A stretch of 51,120 nucleotides of DNA, taken from Chromera velia. Taxonomy: Eukaryota > Sar > Chromeraceae. The notes beneath the pieces are model-generated. The model saw nothing but the letters and a program-made list of their open reading frames with translations, was not told the origin of the DNA and did not search any database. Of the stretch, positions 42,121 to 51,120 are shown piece by piece; within the stretch, counting starts at the first letter, position 1, and each line of letters opens with the position of its first letter. The DNA is taken from positions 1 through 51,120 of the forward strand of contig JAHBMJ010000317.1 of assembly GCA_018398765.1 (NCBI GenBank), written 5' to 3'. The translations under genes and the position numbers were made by a program.

Positions 42121-45100
42121 AAGAGGTCAAACTCGAAATGCCGCGAAAAGAAGAGAAACGAGATGCGCCAAGGGAACAGAGTGTGAGCACGCCGAGAAAG
42201 ATTGTGAGAAACATAAGAAAGAGAGACTGCGTCAAGTGACGGGCTGAAATCAAAGTAGACAAGCAGACGCAATTAATAAATTCGATTGACATGCAACATT
42301 TACACGAGCCACACAACTTGGAGTCTGGACAGGAAAAAAAGAAGAGCTGAGCATGGAGCCATATAATTTCGTCAAGAAAGCCGACGGCACGGGGGCCGAA
42401 GGAAAGACCTGTACGACGACCCGAAGTTCCGAGACATACATTTACTTTGTGTATGAAAAAGAATTCTGTATGAACGTAAATGTATGGGCCGACCTGTACG
42501 ATGACCCGAAGTTCCGAGACAGGGTAAGTCTCCCCAGCCATCCCGCTGACAACATACCCCAACTGCTTCTCTGTCCTCAGGTACTCAAACACGGGAGTGC
42601 TCAGCATCGACCCGATCTGCGAACAGATACAAGTGAAATATTCTTCTTTTGTTCAAAATGGTTCGACGAAAAACGGATCTCCCTCGGCTTTCCACAATTT
42701 GAACGAACGCTTTGTATTTATGTGGGTGAGGAAACACATCAAACAGCTTGTGCTTTTCTCCACCGATGCACCCTGCCTGCTCTTCCTTTGCTCCTTCGTC
42801 TCTCTCTGTCTATCTCGTTCTTTGTCTGACCATTTCAATCACTGCCTTCTGTGCTCTGACCATTTTAATCACTGCCTTCTGTGCGATGTCCGCAATGCCC
42901 CACTGGTAGACTGCCAGTGTGGCATGGTCCAGGTCTCCTGGAATGGGGTTGGGAATGCGGACGTCCAGAGGGGGGGAGGCGTCTAGGGCCTGCAGGGAAG
43001 TGAGTAGGGAATGGCATTGGTGTCAGGACAAAGAGATGAAAAGTGGCGAGCAGCTTTCCATCGAGAGCGACAAAAAGTGGGTGATCAGGCGAAAGGTGTC
43101 GGGAGGGGCAGTTCGGAAGATCAGAAGAGAATCTCACCAAGTCAGAGGAGACTGAAGACACGGATGTGCAAGAGCGTGAAAAAAAACATTAAACTTATTG
43201 CTCGACCGCGCACTACCCTAATGGCCGAACAACCTTTTCCCTTGTATTTAGGCTTTCTGGCATGTGAACCGCAAACTAGCTGGGACCGTTTAGTTTGTAT
43301 TTCACCTCCCTTGTCCCATCTGACTGACAAAGAACTGCACCGCTTCCGACTGTGCAATTGGCACATGATGGATGGCCCTGGAGGCTTCCTCTGCAAGTCT
43401 GACGGCGTCGTCTGATCCGATGTCCCCAATCATCAGGGCGTCAATGAACGAGAGGGGGCAGATCTCTCTCACAAACTTCACGTAGGTGCTGAAGGAGGAG
43501 GCCTCCGGGTCCAGCAGGAGCTGCAGACAAGGGGACAAACACTCAGTTTTTTATACAGATGATGAGCCTCATATCAGGTCCTGCAGTGGAGAGTGCATCG
43601 ACAAAAGCTGTGTCCGGTAAATCACAATGACTTTTTCCGCGTCAAAGAGTGTTCGCAAATGGCGTAAATGTCCCGGAAAGCTAAGGAAAATTGCGGGCCG
43701 ATCTCTGTACTTGTAACTCTATCCCAGGCAGAAAGAGAGTCCTCTCTTGCAAGTGATTCAGAGGACCTTTTTCAGAAACGCTGTGTGTTGGGTCTGGACG
43801 AGTCAACGCAAACGTGTTTGTCTGCGCACCTCTTTCTTCTCTGTGTCCGTGAAGACGTTAGGTCTCTCAACCGTCTGGAGTGCCTTCATTGCGAGTTGGT
43901 AGGGCTGACTCTCGCTGTAGTCGGCCAGGTCAATGAGCAGCTGCATGCGAAGGAAAGAGAAGGAGGGGAAGGGGGTGGGATGGAAAAGTCGTGAGAGACG
44001 AAGAGGAAAAGGCAGAAGACGAAGGAGACATAAAGAGAGATAGAACAGGGGGGACATCGCGAAGTGAAACGGCTCTGTACACTTGGGGCAGGGTCCAATT
44101 GGGGAAAGGGCTCTCCCAAAACTCAATTGGGTTCAGGTGCACATTTGGGAGCCCTGATATTCATAGCACATGGCGAGCAGAAATGCAGGTGGACAGGCAG
44201 GCTTCCAATGCTTCAATGGCGTTGCACACACGCACAAAAAGCTGTTCACCCAAAGCCGCTCACATGCACTTTCGATCGATCCTTCTGACCTCCTCTCTGA
44301 CAAGTTCAAAGACTTTCTGAGTCTCCGTAATGGTGTCCTTTGCCTTCGCCTTTTCCTCGACGAAGCTGCTCTCTCCTCCCTGAGGTGCCAGAATCTCTTC
44401 ATCTGTCTGACCCCTCATGATGGGATCAAACCCAAATTCCTTCAGAGTCTTCACAAACACGTGCTCGAAGTGTTCACTCCAAGCCTGAAAGAGAAGAAAA
44501 ACAAGGAGGGGTTCTTCGTGTTGAAAGGGAATAAAGAAGTGATCGATGAAGGGCGAAAATTGGGCAGCATGCCCAAATCTTATACTTCTATGATCAAAGA
44601 ATTTCTTTTTTCTTCCAGAAGGGTGCTGCATGGGCCATTTCTCTATCGTCCTTTCTGCTTGTCTGCCCTCTCTAAGAGGGATAGAAACGAATAGACAGTC
44701 TCATTGAAGATGTATGTAGCTGGTCCACGCTTTGATAAAGCTACACACTTGATGTCTCCCCCCCTCCCTTGAACTGACCGCCACTCTGATGGAGAAGCAC
44801 CCTGCCTCAAACTCTACTGCCACCTCCGTAGGGGTCCCTGTGAACTCCGCGAGCTTCCTGTCCAGGAGACGCTCTATCACCAGGGCATGGAGCTCTCCCA
44901 TCAGGGCAGACCTGCAAAGAGGGAGGGAGCAGGTAGGGTGCAAAATGAAAAACAACTTCCAGATTGATGCCCCAAACAGAAGAGACAGTACTGTTCCTTG
45001 TAGGAGCAAAGAGCACACCCTTTTTCAGCTCCTCTCCCATCATGTCCCAACAGCTGAATGTGCACCAACCTCACATATTCGAAACATCAGTTTCACAACA

Positions 45101-48100
45101 CATGCAGTCCGAAAAAGGAGCGTCTCGACGCGACTGACAGAGGCGTCTGTTCCTTCTGCGTGAGACGCAGAATGATGGAGCTGTGGACCCTCGGCTCGTT
45201 GAAGGGTCCCCCGAAGCCCCCCTCCTCCACCACACCCGCACCTGGCACAGGGCCCTTCCACCAGACAGAGAGGCCCGCTGTGTGAAGGACAGGGCAAGGG
45301 GGGGAGAGGCGATTCTGGGGACAGGCGTCGTCCTCTACGCGGGGGGTGACTGCAGAGAGACGGGTCGGGACATTCGTCAAGGGCCCCGGCATGACCACCT
45401 CAGGGGTGAGATGGTGCTGCACACCGTCGGGAGGGGCCCCGGTAAGGATCTGGCTGTCTGCCAATCCGATCTCTCTGTACTTCACATCGTAATGGTCGAA
45501 GTGGGTCCAGGGGGCCAGGGGGGTGTCTGAGGCCGAGGCGTTGGCGTGGGGGTTGATGAGGAAGACGTTGGCGTTGACCTCCCTTATTCTGGACATGACG
45601 TCAGTGACTAGGGAGGCGTTGTAGGAGTCTAGATGAAGGAGGGAATTCGCAGTGAAGGCCATTTGAGGAGGGAAGATCAAAAGGTTTCCAGAAGCCTCGG
45701 GAAGATCTGACATGATGCTGGGAGGGAGTCCTGTCCTCTCTGCGATGCGCATCTCTGCGTCTGTCATGTTGACGACTGATTGGAGGAAGGCCAAGGTTGG
45801 GTCTGTCTCTGCGTCTGCGATCCTCTCCCTCCACTCGAGGATGAACGCGTTGAGAGTGTCCAGAATCTCGCGGTGGCTTTTGATGCCCTGAAGAAACAGA
45901 GTAAAGAGTAGAGAGTAGAGTGGTCAAGGAAAAATGAAACCGAACATGACAAAATCTGATGCAGTTGGGCACATAAGAAGTCAACTTCAATCTGCGTGGT
46001 TCTGGGACACTGGCTGGATTAGTTTGCTGAAGAGGCGGAGTGAATTGTGCTGAAACTGCTGCACACAACCAGACACAAACTTCCTCTGACTTTCGCTCGC
46101 CGACATGTTCAACAAACTACCCAGAAGCGTCCGATCGACTTGGAACAAGATGTGCCGCATGGATAAGCGAACAAAAAAAGACAAACACTGACTACCTGCT
46201 TCACCCACTAGCTGTCTTACTGACCGCCTCGGTCAATCCGATGGACACGTAGAAGAGAGTTGCTGCTGAGGTTGTGTCGTCATCAGCAACGACGTCAAAT
46301 GCGAGGCCTGTAGTGGAATGGATCGGTGGGAGGAGGGAAGGGAAAAACCAGACAACAGAACAAGTGAGGAAAAAAGAGCAAGCTGGGTGCAAGAAGAAGG
46401 GAGGAAATTGGAGGAGGGAAAGCAACTGTGAAGTGGAATGTCTCTGCATGGGAATCAACTGATGACTCTGTCTGAGTTTGCTCGAGGAAGCCAGACGACA
46501 TTTCTGCATGATGCATGGAAGCGCTGCATGACGAGCGGACCTTTCTTCTGCAGGGTGTCGATCAGGCCTCCTGCCCCAGGGTGAGTGAGGAGATGAGTGA
46601 TGTACGTCAGGGGCCTCCAGGGGGATTCCTGTACAGAAAGAAACGGAGTGAGGGGGTGGACGCGTAGACGAATACATAAATGGCTTGGGGGTATTGGAAA
46701 TCCGAAGACATTCGTCGGAAGATAGGAATTGAAAAGGCAAAAGAACGAAGAAAACAGAAAATTGGAAGACGGGTGGGTTGACTGCGGCTTTCTTCCCTTT
46801 CCAGGATCTACCCTGATGGTTTTCTCTTCTGTCGTCTAAAGATTCACCTTCAGAAGCGACGGGAGGGCGTACATAACGGTCAGAGTCGGTTGCCAGCCGT
46901 ATTTGGCCTCCACCTCAACAAACTTTCCTGCATTCGGGTAAGACGCAATAGAAGAGAAGGGCTCGGATGTGCATGAAAAACAACCCGGAAGGGCCTGTTA
47001 GTGGCAGCACCGTCTGTCAGACTGGGTTTTTGACCGAGGCAAGATCAGTTTTGAAAGAAGGATGGGTTGGTTCCGCATGTTCGTTCTAGCTCCTCATATG
47101 GATAGATGGAGAATGCATCATCGAACTTCGATCAACCCCCTCAGACAGACAGATACCATGCATTTCTTCCTCTCAGTCTTTTGCCCCCCTTCTGCCGAGG
47201 AAATCTCTGCCGTGTCCATTCAATAGCCGTTCCAGACTTTTTAATTCGTTTTTCCCAACCCTACATGCATCTGCCTACTCAGGGTCGTGTATTTGCTTTC
47301 ATACAGAATTCTTTTTCAGGGAGCAAATGAATTCTGTATGAAAGCAAATGCATGCATTTTCCCAACCCTACATGCATCTATCTGCCTACCCAGGGTAGTC
47401 CGGCTGAATGGCAGGGGGTCAGTCGGGTTGACGGGATCCTGGCAGACTCCAGATCGGATGGTGCCGAAGACCCTCTCGATGATCTCCCGTAACTCGTTCA
47501 TCGGACGGTCGTTCCTGCATCATGCACATGCAGGTACAAGCAGAATGAATCACGGAAATGCATGCAAGTACACACACGTATACACACAGGTAGACCGACA
47601 AAGTACTGAGCGTGTGAACACACCAGCGAGATGCTCCATTATTTTTTGTACGGCAAAGGGGTAATACGTTATGAAGAAAGGAGGGCTGACACCGAGTAAG
47701 GAAAGCGGCGAGACAAGGAAGAGGGATGACCGTGGAAGGGTGTGACAGAGAGACAGAGAGAGAAAGAAAGACTGAAACGGAGAGAGCAGCAGAAGAAAGT
47801 GAAAGTTGAAGAGAGAGGCACATAGCACGAAGTTGAGAGCAGACGCACAGACCTTATGACCAGGCTCATTCTGTCAGCACAGTAGTACTGATCATGGAAC
47901 TGGTGGAGTCTCTGGGGAACCTCCGTACCCTGTATGGGGGCGGGGGGTAGATAGGGGGAGGGAGGGAGGGAGGGACGGAGGGAGGGAGATGAGACACCAT
48001 GCACGCATGGCAAGGCACCACAAGGAAGGATGAATTCAATGAACAGAATAAAGTCGAGCCTCCGGAAGACTTGTGTTGTTTTTTGTGCATGTGTCTCTTC

Positions 48101-49673
48101 GCTCGCTCGTATGTTGCATGTTTCATCTTCACTTTGTTGACCCAATCAGATGACTTAATTTCTTCTCACCAGAATTCTTCCTTCTAAAATTATTCAGAGG
48201 ACCATCATGCTGCGGTTAATTCTTTCTGTCCTACACTGACTGATTGACCGACCATCTCTTTCGGCTGAATCATCAGAGACTGCAGTGAGCCTGTGGAGAA
48301 TTTTCTCATCGGACTCCCTGGGTGTCCGTCTGCTGGTTGGGCCAGGCTCTGAGAGAGTGCTGATATCAGCCTTCTCTGAGAGGGCATGTTCTTTTTGTGC
48401 TCTGAGTCCACTGCGTAGACCTCTCTCTCATAGGCCTCAGGAAGCATCAGAGGCTCGTTGATCATGTCGGCCAAGCGTTCCAGACTGGCCTCAAGGTCAT
48501 CCTCCGTGTTTGCGTCTCCATCTGCAGTCCCACTCGCAGGGGTGCCGTCTCCTTCTGTCTCCTCTGTGTCTGGTGGGGAAGAGGGGAGAACGGACAACTG
48601 TCCGAAGTAGGTCGTCTGCTCGGCTGTCGTAAACGCGTTGTCGGAGCCTCCGTGGGTGCTCATCCAGTCGTCGAGACCTGACATGGAGTTGAAACGCCGG
48701 GATCCGAGAAAGAGCTGCAGGAGGAGGGAGACACACATCGATCGACACAGCATGAAGAGCTACTCACTGCAGGGTTATGTACACACAATCAAATGGCAGC
48801 TAGAACACGGAATCATAACGTACATTGAAGTTTGATTGATCATCGAAAGGGCCTTTGGGGCAGAATTTAGCGTGCACTGTCTTGTGAAAAAGTGCTCTCG
48901 AACATTGCTGCGGTGCAAGTGACTGTACTTCTGAGGAGCGCAGGGGGAGATATACATATAGCATGTCTGAAAGCATTGCCCACCATGTGTTCAGTCAAGT
49001 GAGCGAGTCCTTGAAGGTCTTCAGGGTCGCTGCAGAAAGAGAGAGAAAGACAGAGGGTGAGGGGGAGGGAGGACAAACGAGAGAGATGAGAGAATGAGAG
49101 GCTGAAAATCCACACAACGAGAGAAGCTTCTTCGCTCAATTCCCACACACACACACATGCACATGGTGTCTCTCCCCTTCATGCATGGGTCATGTAGCAT
49201 CCACCTGACTGTACACCACGAAAACACTATTCTTTTGTGGATGAAACATTGTGAAAACTAATACATTGGGGCTAATGTGACCTCTTTACCTCAGTGCACA
49301 GATGCGAAATGATACATTGTCGATGCATGCATGCTGGAGCTTGAGAGCATGGAAAATGACTGACCTACCTGTAGTAACCAACGCCCACTGTGAGAGAGTA
49401 TGAGAGGTCAGGAGATGTGGGGTCCTCAATGGTCAGAACCTTCAGACCGTTGGCGAGGACGAAGCATTCATACTCTGCAAAGTCCCCTGAAGGCTTCTCT
49501 ATGTGAAATGGACCTGAAGACACGCAGCTGCTGCTGGTGCCCACCAGGCTTCTTCTGCCTAGCGCAAACTCCCCACGACCTTTCTCGAGTTGTGTTGCCA
49601 CACTGATACCCAGAGAACAAATGCACAACAAAGAGGAAAGCCCCCACAAGGGAGGAATGGCAGAACTGGGCAT
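37348..49673 (-). CDS. Secreted M16A metalloprotease, insulysin/toxolysin-like, with mucin-like domain
   Basis: Twenty-two exons join in phase to about 2,017 residues: 49673-49369, 49029-48984, 48714-48253, 47929-47853, 47514-47390, 46927-46848, 46628-46541, 46307-46225, 45887-45139, 44911-44779, 44484-44290, 43940-43830, 43520-43365, 42989-42861 (or -42831), 42616-42494, 42036-41884, 41607-41552, 41366-41298, 41031-40917, 40682-39268, 38918-38615, 38427-37348. It has a signal peptide (1-27), then FVLANGLKVLTIEDPTS and the inverted zinc motif H112-x2-E115-H116 (AHLTEH). The third zinc ligand is E222 in AVDSEH. Insulysin-type C-half residues R927 and Y934 are in LRTEKQLGY. The core ends near 1085. 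Residues about 1086-1556 are Thr/Ser/Glu-rich with poly-Thr runs. The last 460 are acidic, then Lys/Arg-rich. The upstream start at 49682 is not ATG; 49673 is. Confidence 0.85.
39244..39262. repeat. (GA)n run beside the mucin-exon donor
   Basis: Short GA run (CT on the coding strand) directly downstream of the exon 20 donor (CC/GTCAGT at 39267). Confidence 0.9.
42043..42119. repeat. (GA)n microsatellite at a splice acceptor
   Basis: On the coding strand this is a (CT)n run of about 77 bp that ends directly at the TCATGCAG acceptor of exon 16. The microsatellite itself supplies the polypyrimidine tract. Confidence 0.95.
42406..42521 (-). repeat. Duplicated exon 15 donor flanking a hairpin sequence
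   Basis: A 31-bp sequence starting GACCTGTACGA occurs at 42406-42436 and 42491-42521 with one mismatch. The right copy contains the end and donor of exon 15; the left is intronic. The 54 bp between (42437-42490) form an imperfect hairpin (TACATTTAC ... GTAAATGTA) around GAATTC. Confidence 0.85.
42826..42885 (-). repeat. 30-bp tandem duplication creating two donors for exon 14
   Basis: Two adjacent 30-bp copies (42826-42855 and 42856-42885, differing at two positions) each contain ATG/GTCAGA on the coding strand. Both donors are in phase, so use of the distal one adds ten residues. Confidence 0.88.
47250..47398 (-). repeat. Duplicated exon 5 donor flanking a hairpin sequence
   Basis: TTTTCCCAACCCTACATGCA and the following TCTGCCTAC(T/C)CAGGGT occur at about 47250-47285 and again at 47357-47396; the second contains the donor of exon 5. 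Between them lies a near-perfect hairpin: ATTTGCTTTCATACAGAATT (47291-47310) against its complement at 47329-47349. Confidence 0.85.
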
Positions 49674-50510
49674 GATCACCAACTCAGAGAGGGACTGTTA
49701 GACTGGAGGCTTGAATCGTCTCTCTTCTGTTCTGTTCGATTCCCCTAAGTTTGTTATGACAAAAGCATTCGACCTCCTTTCAATGAGATCAGTCGATGAC
49801 GAGACCCACACAAGATCGTGGAGCTTTGGGCCTTCGTTCAGATTGAGTTTTCGTGTCGCGAGCTTGAATGCCTTCAAGGTCGGTCAAAGAATTACGCTGT
49901 ATCGCCTCGGGGGGCAGCTCAGCTCTGCTGAGATCAGCCGAGAGGCCCTGAGATCGCACGCACTCGCATAACGCATTTTTTCATTTTCGGGGGGGNGGGG
50001 GGGGGGGGGTCGCTTCTTTCTCCGTCTGTCACGGTGTCGCCCGAATTCCAAAATGTGCCCCTCAAGCAACTCGCACGGAGCCGCGATCGCATTACTTCGG
50101 ACATGCGTGCCCCTCAAGTAACTCGCACGGAGTTGCAAGTGCATTCGCGCGGTCCCGAAAAGCATACTTCGTGCGCGTTGCCGTGGCCCAAGCCCCCGAT
50201 GGTGTGCATCAATCAAATTTGCAGACCCCCTAAAGGGCCCCCCGAGGCACTCACCCAACTGGTTGGGTGTATCTCGTACATATATAGAGCTTCATGAAAT
50301 TTAGCTGCCATGCATGCACTCGCGTCACTGGGAGTGCACCCCAGATCTGACGTAAGCAAGCTTGCGAACGGCCCCGGAAAGCAAGAAAAATTACAACTAG
50401 TTCACCATGATGCAGTGCCACGCTATATGTAGCTGATTGAAGCCACGCAGAAAGTTGCACTCACATACAGTCAGGGCTAGACTCAGGTAGAGTCAGGGTG
50501 GGGGCATTAC
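49674..50510. promoter_or_regulatory. Upstream region of the M16 gene
   Basis: Contains a G run with an isolated N (49990-50009). It also has two copies of TGCCCCTCAAG(C/T)AACTCGCACGG, starting at 50056 and 50108, and then GCGGTCCCGAAAAGCATAC. These CG-dense words resemble those between the EF-hand and clathrin light chain genes, so a promoter role is possible. No gene is supported. Confidence 0.4.
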
Positions 50511-51039
50511 TAGGCGTTACCTGGCATTATCCAGACGTATGAAAGATTTAATATGTTTTTCTTAAAAAATATGGTAGAATGAAGACTAAATTTAAGAAAA
50601 TTTAAATAAATCTGTGACATAATTAATTTTCTTATATGAACTATCCTTTATTTTTTGTATAAAAAGCCGAAAAAATGTTTATAAATTAATTAAATGGATC
50701 TGAAATTTACAGGGCTAAATCTATAAACAAATTTATATACAAATTTTATAACTTGTTATATCATTGACTTAGTAAAAAATTTAATGCAAAGACTTAATCA
50801 ATAAATAATTCTTTAATGCTTACTATGGTTTGAACATTGGTTTCATTTATTATGTGGCAATCTTCAAAGTATGTTCACTGCGTTAAGTTCATCTGTTTCA
50901 AGATCAACGACCATCATCTCATTGCTCTTGATTTGTAGACAAAGATCCATAAAACGCGGGACGGAAGGAGAGAAAGAAGGGGTCTCTCTCTCCCCCGTTC
51001 TCGCTTTCTCTCTCTCTTTCTTTCTCTCTTTCTCTATGT

Positions 51040-51074
<35 letters not shown>

Positions 51075-51120
51075 CTCTCTCTCGCTCTCTCTCTCACTCT
51101 CTCTCTCGCTCTCTCTCTCT
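50511..51120. other. AT-rich stretch ending in a (CT)n microsatellite
   Basis: 50520-50860 is AT-rich. From about 50985 to the window end a CT/CTCG microsatellite runs off the edge. No gene is supported. Confidence 0.7.

Noticed and set aside
1-51120. tRNA or rRNA genes
   Set aside because: I found no cloverleaf-forming or rRNA-like sequence by eye. A covariance-model search would be needed to exclude small RNAs.

Overview
The window looks like nuclear DNA of a photosynthetic or plastid-bearing alveolate, most likely a chromerid alga such as Chromera velia. That is inference. It rests on large multi-exon genes with GT-AG introns, secretory and plastid-type leader peptides, N-myristoylation starts of the kind common in apicomplexan relatives, and a very long secreted M16A protease that resembles apicomplexan toxolysins. 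The assembly has two N gaps (11886-12234 and 23314-23575) and one isolated N (49997). All touch poly-G runs.

Region 1 (1-9833) is dominated by transposons. A decayed Ty1/copia retrotransposon (125-5665) has 189-bp LTRs and a gag-pro-int-RT-RNase H frame that is continuous apart from four stop codons. It is followed by two spliced-looking exons of an unidentified gene (5819-6123). A second, non-autonomous LTR element (7556-9288) has 572-bp LTRs but no coding interior.

Region 2 (9834-26000) is gene-rich. A tRNA-type adenosine deaminase (ADAT1/Tad1 family) runs on the minus strand over at least eight exons (15479-9834). It is divergent from a one-exon gene for a leader-bearing two-helix membrane protein (16122-16853). 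A 1-kb polypyrimidine tract follows, then some weakly supported minus-strand exons. Next is a four-exon, N-myristoylated, degenerate EF-hand protein (21690-19623, minus), divergent from a clathrin light chain gene (22490-23185, plus). A poorly resolved plus-strand gene lies after the second gap.

Region 3 (26000-32000) holds two minus-strand genes. One is a nine-exon, 601-residue TPR protein with an N-terminal signal peptide (30645-26560). The other is a small two-exon gene with an N-myristoylation start (31725-30986).

Region 4 (32000-37350) is AT-rich and has no convincing host gene. It contains a 20-copy, 47-bp minisatellite (34288-35213) and a 1,115-bp hAT-like element with 23-bp inverted ends and a perfect 8-bp target duplication (35987-37101).

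Region 5 (37348-49673) is one 22-exon minus-strand gene. It encodes a predicted secreted M16A (insulysin-like) metalloprotease of about 2,017 residues, with a Thr/Ser-rich mucin-like segment and a basic tail. All 22 exons join in phase without a stop. Three of its splice-donor regions are locally duplicated. Two of those duplications flank related small hairpin sequences, which is the most unusual signal in the window. The remainder (49674-51120) is intergenic, ending in a CT microsatellite.

Genes whose roles can be linked: clathrin light chain, a dual-acylation-type EF-hand protein and the secreted protease all act in membrane traffic or at the cell periphery, and the deaminase acts on tRNA. 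No operon-like logic is expected or seen. Exon models were built by eye from reading frame, splice-site sequence and family similarity.
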